DNA from: Branchiostoma lanceolatum | Lineage: Eukaryota; Chordata; Leptocardii; Amphioxiformes; Branchiostomatidae | Direction: 5' to 3' | DNA: 64,000 nucleotides | NCBI RefSeq assembly: GCF_035083965.1 | Contig: NC_089731.1 | Coordinates: forward strand, 3,759,001 to 3,823,000 | Shown: positions 22,469 through 35,340 of the stretch, piece after piece | Layout: each line of letters starts with the position of its first letter | How positions within the stretch are numbered: position 1 is the first letter of the stretch | Made by a program: the position numbers and the translations under genes | Notes under the pieces: model-generated | Databases searched by the model: none | What the model was told of the DNA's origin: nothing | What the model saw: only the letters and a program-made list of their open reading frames with translations

Positions 22469-25400
22469 ATGAAGCCGGAGCCATCGTGTATGATGAAATA
22501 TCTGCAGCAGGGATTGAGGACCTTTATGCTGGTGGCGACCAAACTATGGAGTTTCCTGTGCTACCTCCTCCGCAAGCAAGTCCGTACGGTAAGTAAGCCT
22601 GGTTGGCAACCTCTCGGTCGGGAAGTATTCCTGACCATTTCCCTCTCAATCCCGCAACAACATCCCTCCTAACTTCCTGACATTCACGTGTAGATGTACA
22701 ATCTAACCCTACACGCGCCAGGTTAGTGTCAGCGGTGGCGGTTGTCAGGGTTAGCGTCGCCGTCCAGCAAATTTGCCACATAATTTTCACTTCCCCTGGT
22801 CGGGACTGCCCCCTTATAATGACACAATCGCCATGGGAATTACTACATTTCCCGCTCTTTTGTAAAAAAAAAATATGGGTCACAATTTATTTGCATAAGC
22901 ATATAACAGTCACTTTGAATATACAAGTTGATTGTTTTGCTTGTCAAAAGTTGTGATCATATCTTCAAATTTTTTTTATCTTGGACACGTTTTCTTAATT
23001 CCTTCATTCATTCACTCTCTCTCTCCTGTGTAGGAAATGTATACCATATGGGTAGCCGGTATTAGCCTTATAAATCTCAGGTTGCAAAGTCTGTGTAGAT
23101 ATTTGACTCTATCAACTTTAGTTTTATGTGTCTGAGATGTGTGTGTACAACTGCAGTGTGTGTGTTTTAAATTTTACAGACCACAACACTACAGTAAAAA
23201 AAGATTTTTAAATGAACTTTCATTAATGATTAAAACCCAGAATTAGATTTAAAGGGACCCAATAATCAATTCACACAATTTTGAATGTTAGACTGATTTG
23301 GCTGAACTACAAATGTAGCTGCCAGGATATGAACTGTTTTTGGAATCAGAATAATTTGTTAGGATGATAGTTTGTTGATAGATATAAGAAAGTCACCATC
23401 TGGAAAAAGTTACCAGATGAAGTTAGATGCTCTACTTGAAATTACAAATCAAGGGAGAGAGAAGCCCACAAAAATAATCTGTCATAAATGTATATAGACA
23501 TACAAGGGTAACTTACCAGGTCTCATGTAAACTAAAATCATTGCCTGAATGACAATATGTTTGTCCTGTTTCCCATACTTTTTTCCCTGAAACAGGCCCA
23601 GATTTGCAGAATATTATACTAGTAATTATCCTTATAGATTTTGTACATCTCATAGTCAAATGTAACATTATGTATTATGTATTTAGAGTAACTGTCACAG
23701 ACACATGTTACTAGTAAATATTGTTTGATGGCTTTGAGAAATAATTACAAGTAAGCAAAGTACCAAATCTTTCACGCGCAGAAAACCCATTCCCCAAGGT
23801 ACTACATAAATGTACAAATCATAACCCTTGAATTTCCATTCCCTGGTTTATCATCATACTATTATAGATATTTTGCAATGAAAATTATGATCACGACAGA
23901 ATGCTGTGTTTTAGATAGTAGTAGTCGTCCACTGTTTTCTGCTGCTGCAGTAGTTGTTTTAGATACAGTAGGAAAAGATGTAGTCAGGTAGAAGCACTGA
24001 ACATGTTTTTAAAAGCGTTTTCTTTTCTGCCAGAATGATGATAATGTATGTTAAATATCACCAGTTAACCATGTCAAATCACAGTTTAATTTTCCTGCCT
24101 TAAGCACAATGAATTTTAATAGAGCAGAACTTATTTTATCTTCAAGATCATCAATTCAATGAAGTTAAACTTTGTAAACTGCAGTCACAAGTTGTTTTGT
24201 CGTAACATGTTCATAACTCTTGTAAGATAGCTCAGAGGTCGAGTTTGTATGACTATCACATACCATACTATTACTATCAACAGTTTGCTCTTTGAAAAGT
24301 TACAGTTGTATGCCTAAATTTAAACTGAGTTACAAAATGCCGTTACAACACAAATACATGTATCAACATGTACACATACTCAAGGACAGTGTGTGTCTTG
24401 CAGTGACACGAATGGTTGCATGGCTAGCACTGGAGGTACAAAAACTAGTCCAACACAGTATTTGTTTACCCTGTGTCTTTTAATAGTATGGCCTTCACCC
24501 TAGCCTGGCTAAAATTGTGCTCCTAGGGGAGGGGGCCCATATCATATGTAGCCTGGGATACCAAAAGATAGTGTAACACAGGCTAACCTTCACCCCTAGT
24601 AGGGCAGAGATAGTCGGATTTCACACAGACGCTCAAGGATGTGAGCAGGACCGCTGTACTGTACTGATTCGCTGTACAGTGTACACTTGACTTAACTGTA
24701 CCAAGGGTGTCCTTAGAAGTTAGATGTGGCTGTGAATGATCTGCCATAAGAGACTGAGTTGCCACTTGTTCTAACCACAAGTTTATAGTACATACAGTTA
24801 CAGATGCCCTGGTGTGTTACGCGGTTATACCGGCTATACAGATACAGATACAGAAACACATGTATATGCTCAGAGCATGTCACATATACATACAAAGTTT
24901 TTAAGGGGATGTCAAATCTTGGTTGGTTTTTCAGACAATTCGTAGACAGAATGATTTGTTCATCCAATCACCTTACATGTACATGCAGTACCGGTATGTA
25001 CAACGACTGACTATTGAGCCTATGTAGTTCTGCTTCATTGTTTTGAATTGTTGTGTTTCTTGTGAAGGTTGAAATTGCATTCAGTATGGCTGTGTAGTTT
25101 AGTTTCAGGCCCTACCTTCACCGGTAGTTCAGATTGTTAGTAGTACTACAGTACTTCCAAACTCCAGATATGGTACAGTCACAGATGTGTTGTGCCACAT
25201 GGCAGTTTACATTACCACTAATGCAGTTCAGACCCAGAAGTCTGCTAAGTGTTTAAACCCTGATGTTCGAGCTCACTGCTAGTAGATTATGAGCATGTCC
25301 TGATGTGACTAGTGGTACTGTGACCTGGAAGGTGTTCTCCAACCCAGATAAGGTTGTGTTCTGTGGCTGGCTGCCACGTTTAAGCCCCCCTCTCACTGGA

Positions 25401-28400
25401 AGCTTTTAAGCCTTGTCTTTTGGTCATACCTGTACGTTTTGAATGATATTCCCATTACAAAGTCAAAGGTAGCACAAATCCAGTTTAGGATGCAGCGATT
25501 GACGCCAGCATGCCGCGGGTCCAGTGAGAGGGGGGCTTTAGACACAGGTCTGTATATGGTGAGGGGTAGGTTTGTGGTGTAAGGAAACTTTACACCTGTA
25601 CCCCTAACCTGAACAGTGGGAGGGAATACCAGTTGGGCCCAATCTCTGCCTGCTGTCATGTGATACACTTGAGCAAAGCACTGTAGACTCAAAACAATCC
25701 TCCACTTGCAGATTAGGGCATGGGAAATGTCTGAAAGAAGGCATTGTGTACAGCTAAAGACTTGTGTAGATTTAGAATGAAAAGAAACAGGTTGTTACAA
25801 TTTACAATGTAACTTGAGGAACATTACAATTACAATGTAGTCCTGCTGAAATATCACTGCATCTCACTTCCAGCATGCAAGGACATTCTGTCCAGATATT
25901 GTATTTTTTGGGATGGAGTAAACTTAAGATATATGTACATTGTATGTACTTAGTGCAGTTTTACCAATACATGCACGTCATGATAGTGGAATTTGGAAAA
26001 TTTACAAGAATGTGCAAGTTTAATACTGCACTATTTGAGGTGTTTACAAGGGGTAATAGCAGATATCTTGTTTCAAAACAAGGTGGATCAGAACAGGATA
26101 TGGCGCATTTTAGATCCTCTGGTCGATAAGAAAAGAAAACAAGCTCTGCTTTCCTCTGGAAGGCCTGTGATTGCCTGAGAGAGAGGGCGGGGTCGTTTGT
26201 CCTTGGGGAAGGTCAAACAAGTGTCTTGTGGGGTAAGGATGACCTTCGACCTAAAACACTAGATTTGCCCAGTTGTACCTTTGCCCTCTAAATAGTTACA
26301 TGGTTATGCAATATTGTCAGCTGGTTCTCTACTGACAGGGTTATGTTGTGAAGTTTGGCTATACTCCAGAACATGCAGAATGAGGTATACATGTAGTTCA
26401 GCAATAGTGTTGAAAAGTATGAAAAGGAAGAAATGATCCATATTGACCTTATGGGATGATAACACGATTACTATTTCATATGTGAACAAGAATTTATTAG
26501 CAGACTATGGTTGCCAGTATACCAGATCTTCTTCTTTTTTTTTAAATCATGCTCTTTAGTTGATTTTGGAAAGTTTAAAGGGCTGTTTTTGTTTGAACAA
26601 CCAATTTACCCCGAATGTCCACTTCATACCCCTGACCTTTGTACAATGTGTACAATGTAGTCAGTGTTCTCACCAGGATTTTTTCACAGCGTAGGGGCAT
26701 CTTTGCGTGGCAAAGCCGCATGGCAAGCGCTATAGGTGTGAGGATGAGGGCTACAGGCTGGAATATTGGTTGTCTGGGGCATCCTCCCCCAGGAAATGTT
26801 GAACTTTAAAACTCTCAAAGATACTATTTCCTGCAATTTGAGGGCTAAAGTTTGTAAAATAAAGCCAAAGTTTTTTACTTTTGCATCAAAACAACAGAAA
26901 ATCCCCCCTGCGCTGGTTGAAACACAGCGTAGGGGCCAAAATCACAGCATAGAGGATCCAAATCACAGCGTAGGGGCGCCCTATGCTCAAATGCCCTGGC
27001 GAGAACACTGGTAGTGTTTGTTTGATTTGCGGGTAGGGACAGTAAACAGAAAGTGTGGATACGGTATGCAGAAAACACATAGCTGTTTGTTTCCCCTTTT
27101 GATAACATATTGGGCACATGTATCATAAATAACGTTATGAGCCTTAAGTCATATTTAGAAAGAAAACTGAGAAGTTCTTTTTTATAGGTTATTGTTTTGT
27201 GTAGCAGTTCTTGAAAGTTTGAACAGATCTAAGTGTATTTGTAAACATTGTATGGCATGGCATGCATGGCCTAGCCCTTGGCCTTTTCATCCCTATGATA
27301 TATGATACACCATCATTTGCATATGGTACAATCATTGGAGGGGACACACCCCTTTCCAGCCCCTTTTAGAACAATCACATGCTGTTCAACCAGTCTTCAA
27401 GTCTTAAAATCACACCTAAACTTCAATATTTTGGAGCCGATGTTTTTCATTTGTTCAATTAAGCTTACAAAAAGGCATTTTCTTCAATCTCAAGTTCAGA
27501 TTTTTGCACAGACTGTGCAGGACGGAGGGACGGGTTCTGAAGTCAGTCCTGGGTATGATGAAGCCCATGTCCCCACCCCTGCCCAGACCCTGCCTGTCCC
27601 AACCAGGTCAGTCACATGATCCCTTGGTCATGGCCACCCCAGCTGGCCCACCTGTCAATCACCCTGCCCATATATGGCAACACCAGAATAACACACAAGT
27701 GGTTGTTTACTTGGAGAGAGGACTTAGCATAGTCAGGATAGTTAGCAACTTACATGTAACATCATCCTTCAGGAGCCTAAGGACCAGTTAGGCTGGATCA
27801 TTGTAGTGACGACATCGCAGAGGGGCAGGCGTAATGGCAGGGTATTTGGGCCAGAACCCAGAGGTCCAGGGTTCATACCCTGACATGCCCCATTGACAGT
27901 GTGCCCTTGAGAAAAGCTCTTTATAGTAGATTTTACAAATTTCCTTTATTCAATCACTCACATGGAAATGAGTACCTGTCTTCGGTTAGGGACGTCCCTT
28001 GAATCAGACGTTAAATGGAGGTCCCCTATTGGAGGAAAGCCACACCATGATTGAGTGTAATGAATTTTGAGGTGCTTGAAATTCAAAGTTAAGAAATGTT
28101 TGAGAGAAAAGAATAATCTACAGTAGTACTACTGAAACCAAATTATTAATGTAAAAAAACAAAAAACATAAAAAAAATAGTTAATAAGCCACAGTGTTCG
28201 AATGTTACTTCAAGCCCCAGGGTTTAGTTAGATGGATGCCTCTGTCCTGGGATGTTATTGTCAGTAGAAATTGAGTCTTGTCATTTCATGTCTTCTTGGC
28301 TCGTGAAACTGATACAGAAGATTTCAATATAATGCTACAATTTATTTATAAGGTATGAGGAATTGACCAGTGCCAGACATTCCTGAAAATATGGGTTGAT

Positions 28401-31400
28401 TGAACATGTAGAAGATCATTTGGACTCGGTCACACGTAGAAATCTTATGGACTATTCTAATGGAAATGACTAGTGAGACAAGTATTACAGCAATCAGGGC
28501 TTGAAATATAATACTGGGTGTATATGCACTTTTGTGCGCCCAAATCGGAGCTGTGCACCTAATTTTTGACTGGGTGCACAGGTTCAGTCTGGCTCACCTT
28601 GATAAGTGTGTATGCTATAGGGTAATGGTGCACTTGTCTTTGTAGACAGAATATTATTGAAAATTTAAGTGTCAGAAAAACTTTAAGGATTAAAACCATT
28701 GTTGTACTTTGTCTGATGTATTACTTCTAAAAAAAATTAAGTTACATCATGTACCTATATAGCATTTCAAACTGAATTTCAAGCCCTGACAGTTCATATA
28801 GAGATGGGCATCAACTTCCTAATATGACAAATTATCCATAGTTTATTACTATGTAGCTCGGTAGGTGATATGACCCAGGGCCAATTTCCATATCCGGTCC
28901 TCTCACACAACTAGGTGATAATGGGGGAAGGCCATGGATTGGGGCATAATTCATATTTATCCTTACCATCTCATTGATAAACACACATCACGACGGTACA
29001 TGATGGAATCCATTCTACATGTTAGCAGTCGGTGGCTTCATGTGTTGAAAGCAGATAACTGAATAAAGGCAGGGATGTAGTTATGCCTGTCTGTGTCAAT
29101 TCCAACTGAAATGGATCGTTTAGCACACACAGACTGTGCTACAGGTCATATGCACTTTGATATGAGATGATAAAACACAATAGTTATTCACTACCATTTA
29201 TTATGTGTACATTTTCTATACATTATTATGATGTTGAAATTCTTTTTGTTTTCATATCAAACAAATGAATCTAAAACGTCTTCTGTATCTGCATAGCCAA
29301 TATCACCTCCTTTCACTTCACTTGAACTTGAATAAGCATATCTAACGATACCAACACGGGGAACAATGGGTTCTTCTTCTACACTCAGTCCTGTCTTCCA
29401 TCAGTCACATCCTTTGCTTGCTCGTAACACACCAGCTTCTGTATTGTAGCCAGTATAACCGCCCCAGGTAAAATTCCAATATCAGAATGACATGTCACAC
29501 CAAATTACCTTTGCATAAATAACTCTAGGGGTTGTTAAAGCTATCATGGGGGATGCCCCTACTGTGCGTCTTCAAAATGAATATGAAGAAGCATCCTGTA
29601 TATTAAGTACAAAGTTTGCTTGTCTGTCTGTCTGTTTTTTGTTGTTGTTGTTTTTTTGTTTTTTTGTTTGAGCCTTCATTTATTCATTAGAATAAACTCA
29701 AATCGGCCTGCTGGCCAGTGTTCTTTGAGGTCATGACAAAAGAGGTAAAACTAAAGCCAAGGTCAGACAAATTCACAAAGTATAACAAAGATGCAGATTG
29801 ATTGAAAGTCCTACATATTATATATATGATATAGTCCTCATGCACACACCATGCATGTACATGTATATGCAGGAATGTGCATAATAAAGTGTTGAAAGCT
29901 GAGGTTGAGGAATCCAGGCCAGGCCCCGGGGGAGTAGACTCTATTAAGGTCAGGTCAACACAGTTATTAGACTGGAGGGAGCTCCAAGCAGATGTCTGGT
30001 GCTGCCTCATTTTGTAGGTTATTTACATGTAGCACAATAGAATATTCAGTTTAACTTGTACAACTACAATTGACTATTTTACACAAGCACCACCTGGCCA
30101 ATGTGACCGCTTTTGGGATGATTTTTCTCTCATTGACACAAGCATTAAGAAGCTTGTCTATAGTGACCACCTGTCTGCATAGACCAGATTTTATCAGACT
30201 TCAAACTGGTCTTCTTGGGCAGTTTTGACTGAACATACATGTTTCAGATTACTAGTGATACTGACAGTTTTCTTTTTAACCAAAATGTACAAACATGCAT
30301 GGACTACATAAAAGACCAGAGAAATCTGCAGCTGATTACGTTAATGATATACAAAAGCCTTCAAAAAGGAACCAAATTAACCCCCAATATGCATGAACAC
30401 TACACAAGTTTGGACCACTGGGCTGGAAAATCCTACAGTCCATGTGGAAACCTGCAATTAACTGGATGGGCAAGTTCTTCTTTTCCATCAAAAGTTGGCA
30501 AATCACTTATCATTGTAGTACAGTACATGCAACAGTGTAGTATACATGTAGGTTTGTAAATATGAGTTTACAGCAACACACGATACTGTAAATGCATTTA
30601 AGTTTGCATGGTTTTTATTTCGCGCTAAGGGGAAATGGAGTGTTTGTTGTGGTTTTCGCTGCAGCGCTATAGTCGCATACTGCTATAGTATCGGAATAAA
30701 ATGTTCGGGATGGTTTTAAGTTCGCGATGAAACGATCGCCGCAAAAAAAGCAAACACTAAACCACCGCGAACATTTCTGCCTTTACAGTAACAATCTGAA
30801 CATATGATAATTGATATCTCAGTACAGGAAAGCACTTTATCCTTCACAGATTTATAAATACAAGTCTGCCCTTTACATGGACATGTACATTTGTACCAAG
30901 GACGTTATAATTTGTATTCCGGTGAAGGTGTGAAGGATAGAAAAAACTCATTAATCTTATAAAGGTGACAGGTAGTAGATCTGAAATTCTAAATACCACA
31001 TGGTCTGACACATGCACAATGTACCTTTTTTATCTACTAAAAGTACATGCACAGAGTAGGCAGGCCTAATTTTGAAAAGTAAACCTGGTCTTATATTGTT
31101 TTTTTAAACTACTTTAACCGTTGTATTTGTTCACATCATGTGTGATAAGATGGTCAGAAAGCTGATGAATACACTTTGTAAATCCGCCCTCCCCCTGACC
31201 CTGACAACCAGTTTTTCCCCTTGACTAAACCTGCCAGCAATGGTGCCTTTGTGTCGACCCAGTCGGGTGAGAGAGAGGCCCCATCTCTCAACAAAAGGCG
31301 CCGGGTTTGGGGGCCAGAAATGTGACTACATCAGCACACAGTTATGCACCTTCTTTGTAGTGTATTGAATTGGGTTTATGCTCAGAATCAGCTATAGAGA

Positions 31401-34400
31401 TTGTAATGTGAAAGTTGAATTGTCACATTATTATGCCATACAAATCTTTAAAGTTTGTTCAACAGATTTTCATTTTTACCCTTTACCTCCAAGATACAAA
31501 ATGTACGTTTGAGGTTGTATGCAAGCTATTTTTTTTCAGTCACAAGTACGTTGAATTTGATATGTATTTTCAAAGCATGTACCAAATGTAAAAAAATATC
31601 TACAAATATGTACTTGTCGGAATATTTTTTTTAAACATATCATTCTGCAAATGGGTACAGTCAAATTCACTGTTGAGTTAAGAATGATGAAGGCTTTACC
31701 AATGGAAGAGGTTGCAAGATGTCTCCTTAATTCATCTTTTATCATCTAACAATTTTTTTGTTGTTGTATTTTTCAGATCATCCAACATCAGACAGTTCGT
31801 TATGACATCATGCCACTGTCACCCATCTCCAGACACAGGCTTAGTAAGTCAATTCTGTTACATCACACTCACTCATCAGTCTCTCCCATAGCTTAGTCAG
31901 CCGTCGGGGCAGCATAGCTCTCAGTGAAAGCTCTCCACTGCTGGCGGTCTTCCACCAGTCTGGCCATCTGGTTGGCTGAATGACCGGTCCACTCCTTTAG
32001 ATCTGTGATCCACGACCGACGGGGACGTCCCCGCGGCCGCGCACCCTCCGCTTTTCCCTGAAGGATTGTGTGTGCAAGAGTGCCTTACGCCCTAGGCACA
32101 TGCCCGAACCACTGCAGTTTTTTCTTTTTAACTAAAGACAAGAAACTGTTACATAGACTTATAAAAAAAGAGTATGGAAACTTACCTTTGGTGTCATACT
32201 TAATCAAGTTCATTATCGACTTGTGTTTCATTTTACACCCTGTTTATTATGGTTAGAAATGATGCCTCAATGAAGTCAAGTGCCTGTAACTATTGCGAGT
32301 TTACGTTCGGCAGTGATTGGTCATTATTGATCCTTAAGAAGGCGACAGTGGTCGTTGAAATTGTGACCCATGAATACCTTAGCGTTGGAAGAAAGTTTAG
32401 CATTGTATTATGATCTCTTTGGGTCAAAGAAAGTCCCAAAATTTTCTTTGATCATATTTGTTTGTCCGTTCTTTGTTGTGTTGGAACATAGTTGAGTTTT
32501 CTACCATATCAACCGCCAAAGCAGATGATCTTTCCTGCTAACATTCTACCCTTGTTCCTTTCAGATGGCGTAAAAAGGAAAGTGCTGGTTTTAGACTTAG
32601 ACGAGACGTTGATCCATTCTCACCATGATGGAGTCATGAACAGAACAGTACGGCCAGGAACACCTCCAGACTTTATACTAAAGGTACTTTCTTCAGAAAA
32701 AAACATAACACTCAAGTGGACGATCGACACAAAAAGAGAGTCTAGCTATAAGGAGAAAGTCTGTGTACATTGCACATAATTTCATTGGGTATAGGGCATG
32801 CATATGATTGGATTCAAGTTTTCCTCCAAGCACTACTTGTACTGTGTCTGAATTCATCTAGTGATGTGGCTAAAGATGATGCCTCTATTCAAGACAAGCT
32901 TAGTTGCCTCAATAGTATGTAGTTGCCCTTGGTCAAGTCATTAGAGTTTTTCTTCCAGCCAGGGCATCCTTCTATTTGAAAAAGCAATATGCTTTACCTC
33001 AATTGAGGATGACTGCTTTACTTTTTAAGGGTTTATTTCATAAAGCCCTCAGTATATGTAGGTTCTTTTGCATTCACTGTATGTGGCTGCAACCATAGAT
33101 AAGCAAACCTTTATTCAGCTAACCTTTCACTGATGTTTTCCAAGGATATGTTGTTGACTTCAGGACTTATATTATATATTGTTGACTTGTTTCACAGATC
33201 ACAATAGACAGACATCCAGTCAGATTCTTTGTGTACAAGAGGCCGCATGTTGACTTCTTCCTGGATGTGGTGAGTTCTTCACTCCACACTTAAAAAACTT
33301 GCAAGAAAACTATAGATTCTTGTTGTCTAGAATAGATTTATCTGCTCATAAGGTATTGTGTTTGTTGTTTTGACCAATAACAATACAATGCAGTGCTGAA
33401 TAACAGAATCAAGCATTTAAATGTTTTACACAGTTTCACCTTGTTTTTAAGAACTTACAAAAATATGATGGTCTAATAAGTGGATTGGCTTGACATGTAT
33501 GGAATTAGATGATATTTGAAAGTAAAGCAACTATGATAGCCTGACTAACTTTCATTTTGTATTACATACATGACTGATGCCCCTATCTTCCCAGTGTTTC
33601 TCCCCAGATTATGGTTAAACCCAACTCTGACTTTTCCTCCCTGTGTTTTCCCCAGGTTTGCCAGTGGTACGAGTTGGTGATATTCACTGCGAGTATGGAG
33701 ATATATGGAGCAGCAGTAGCAGACAAACTAGACAACACTAAAGGCATTCTAAAAAGGAGATTCTACAGACAGGTAACAAAGCTTTCTTTAGTTTTAATCA
33801 AACAAGATCCAAAACAAGAGAGAGTGTTGTGGCGTCTGTGTGGGTTGTGGCTTCTGTGTGGCACAGTGGCAGAGCATCCGTCTATGAACCAATAAGACCC
33901 AGGTTCAATCCCCAGTGGAGTACCCTGACATGTCCGGACATGCACCCAGACGTTATGCCCTTGGGAAAGGCACTTAACACATTTCCCATGTCCTAAGCCC
34001 AGCAATAGGGTTTGGGTTGGCGTTAGAAAGGGCATCCAGCCGTAAAAACTCTTGCTACAAAAAAGACTTGCACTTGATGAGGAGTTCTGGGGCTTCCCCA
34101 TCCGTGTGCAAGCACGTCCAACCCCCATATGATGGGGAACAAAAGACGTTAAATTGGATAGAGAGAGAGAGAGAGAGAGTGTTAGCTAGACAAAGACAGG
34201 TGATGTACAGCCGAAAAAGTGGGTGTCCAATTTTTTTCTTTTGTTGGAAATCAGAGTTGAATAATGATCCAGAAAAGTTGAATGAATGATGAGCCACTTT
34301 CAAGCCATATGAACATACCGAACCTAATATCTTGTAGCACAATATCTGTAAAATTACCTGAAGGAAAGAAAAGTTAATAGTCGGGGTAAAGTGATAATGA

Positions 34401-35340
34401 TATGTGTTTGCTACTTGCTGGTTGAAATAACTGTGGTCAATGTTATTTTGTTGTCTGTTCTCAGCATTGCACATTAGAATTCATGTACATGAACTACACT
34501 AAGTCTTGAATAACATTAAGCAAAAGAGCAAAGTTGTGGTACATTGTACTCTATGATAATGATGATGATACTTGTTTGCAAATGAAGTTGTAACTGTTAT
34601 TTTGTTTCTTGTTTTCCTCAGCATTGCACATTAGAATATGGGAGTTACACAAAGGACTTGTCGTCGGTCCATAATGACCTGTCCAGTGTTATTATCCTGG
34701 ATAATTCCCCAGGAGCTTACAGATCATATCCAGGTGGGTGGTATCCTGATAAGCACCTGATGCTTGTAGAAGGAAGTTTACTGTTGATTGGTCAGAACAT
34801 AAAGTGTTAGATGTGCTATTTGCTGCTGCCTAGTGCCTGTGAACCTGGTGTGTTACGCTGAATGGTGGTTAAAAGATACAAGATAAGGAAACAGACCTGT
34901 ACTTCATACTAACCTTGATAGAAAGAGCTAGTTCTGAAAAGTCATAAAGGTGTAGGAAAAATTTCCTACTTTTTTCAGGTATAACATTTCATAATGAAGT
35001 TTAGAAGGTAATTCCCTCTGCTGCCACGGCTGCATTGTATAAGAAGTTCAAACATTGTGAGGGTTCTGACATACTCCCTACATTTGTGTTATACTGCAAA
35101 TATGATTTAAAAGGTGACTTTCTTGTCACTGTAAAATGTTATGTCATTACTTGAAAGATCTGTGACTGTTGTGTTATTGTTGTTTACTTGTTTACAGATA
35201 ATGCCATCCCCATCAAGTCGTGGTTTGCGGACCCCAGTGACACCTGCCTGCTGTCGCTGCTGCCCATGCTTGACGCACTGCGCTTCACGGCGGACGTGCG
35301 CTCCGTCCTGAGCAGAAACCTCCATCTGCACCGGCTATAA
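22469..35340 (+). CDS. CTDNEP1: CTD nuclear envelope phosphatase 1 (Dullard)
   Basis: Seven exons in phase: 22469-22588, 31777-31843, 32565-32683, 33198-33269, 33656-33772, 34622-34733, 35198-35340; 249 residues against 244 in human. It is an HAD/FCP-type serine phosphatase that, with NEP1R1, dephosphorylates lipin at the nuclear envelope and ER and dampens BMP signalling (known for the family). The catalytic D-x-D-x-T is D73-L-D75-E-T77 inside [47 protein letters not shown] and [12 protein letters not shown] follow as in orthologues. The N-terminal [20 protein letters not shown] is the membrane helix. Two starts are possible: the ATG at 22469 or the ATGATG at 22490, where the human protein begins MM. 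Intron 1 is 9.2 kb and full of repeats; intron 5 holds a decoy copy of the exon 6 start. Confidence 0.97.
25381..25540. mobile_element. MITE with TAAGCCCCCCTCTCACTGGA ends, copy 1
   Basis: The left end TAAGCCCCCCTCTCACTGGA is matched by the right end TCCAGTGAGAGGGGGGCTTTA. The interior contains TTGGTCATACCTGTACG and TTTTGAATGATATTCCCATTA, shared with the copy at 61743-61962. The right subterminal block TGCCGCGGG is common to both. No transposase frame; the small minus-strand frame shared by the two copies is discussed under rejected items. Confidence 0.85.
26662..27010. mobile_element. Inverted-repeat element with CAGTGTTCTC ends and internal repeats
   Basis: The left end CAGTGTTCTCACCAGG (26662-26677) is the complement of the right end CCTGGCGAGAACACTG (26995-27010) with one mismatch. 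The interior has several direct copies of CACAGCGTAGGGGC (26685, 26923, 26964, and a degenerate one at 26943). The CAGTG...CACTG ends recall hAT-type elements; this is an inference. Confidence 0.75.
27817..28035 (+). mobile_element. tRNA-type SINE, diverged copy
   Basis: A degenerate pol III head (box B-like GTCCAGGGTTCATACC) is followed by CTGACATGCC and TGTGCCCTTGAGAAAAGCTC, which aligns with the body of the SINEs at 33850 and 44850. The downstream part reads GACGTTAAATGG. It lies in intron 1 of CTDNEP1. Confidence 0.55.
30586..30788. mobile_element. MITE with CTGTAAATGCA ends, short copy
   Basis: The left end is CTGTAAATGCATTTAAG and the right end TGCCTTTACAG, flanked by TA on both sides, a possible target duplication. 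The interior shares GGAAATGGAGTGTT and TTCGCG blocks with the larger element at 297-817. It is non-coding and lies in intron 1 of CTDNEP1. Confidence 0.75.
31893..32115 (-). pseudogene. C-terminal remnant of a non-LTR reverse transcriptase
   Basis: The minus strand encodes [20 protein letters not shown] then [20 protein letters not shown] and a short tail to a TAA at 31893-31895. [14 protein letters not shown] and LVEDRQQWR are typical of the last 60 residues of LINE ORF2 proteins. Upstream, [10 protein letters not shown], again typical, is out of frame, so the piece is broken and 5'-truncated. It lies in intron 2 of CTDNEP1, antisense to the gene. Confidence 0.75.
33850..34180 (+). mobile_element. 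tRNA-derived SINE with A and B boxes
   Basis: Box A-like TGGCACAGTGG lies at 33859-33869 and box B GGTTCAATCCC at 33902-33912, about the spacing found in a tRNA gene. The body contains GACGTTATGCCCTTGGGAAA then GGCACTTAACAC, close to the SINE at 44850. The 3' end closes in GACGTTAAATTGGATA and a (GA)n run. It lies in intron 5 of CTDNEP1, in sense. Confidence 0.75.
34391..34509 (+). pseudogene. Decoy copy of the CTDNEP1 exon 6 acceptor and exon start
   Basis: The true exon 6 begins at 34622 with CATTGCACATTAGAATATGG. At 34465 the same CATTGCACATTAGAAT follows a TTCTCAG acceptor, and the intron before it (GATAATGAT, GTTATTTTGTT) is also duplicated. The copy stays recognisable for about 14 codons (HCTLEF, then NYTKS against SYTKD) and ends in TGA at 34507-34509. 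Use of this acceptor would truncate the phosphatase before its last 85 or so residues. Confidence 0.8.

Larger units (their letters stand above)
22589..31776 (+). other. Intron 1 of CTDNEP1, 9.2 kb, repeat-rich
   Basis: No exon was recognised on either strand. It holds inverted-repeat elements at 25381-25540, 26662-27010 and 30586-30788, a tRNA-type SINE near 27817, T-rich simple sequence at 29636-29669 and many TACATGTA palindromes. Short open frames are scattered and show no domain signature. Confidence 0.7.

Noticed and set aside
24500-24596. Possible inverted repeat TAGCCTGG...CAGGCTA in CTDNEP1 intron 1
   Set aside because: Pairing is limited to about eight bases; too weak to call.
25393-25692. 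Minus-strand frame whose peptide resembles one in the repeat copy at 61756-62025 (shared MGISFKTY)
   Set aside because: The similarity is explained by two copies of one non-coding MITE; frames extend into unrelated flanks and differ in their ends.
33850-33925. Possible functional tRNA gene
   Set aside because: Box A and box B are present but there is no acceptor or anticodon stem; it is the head of a SINE.
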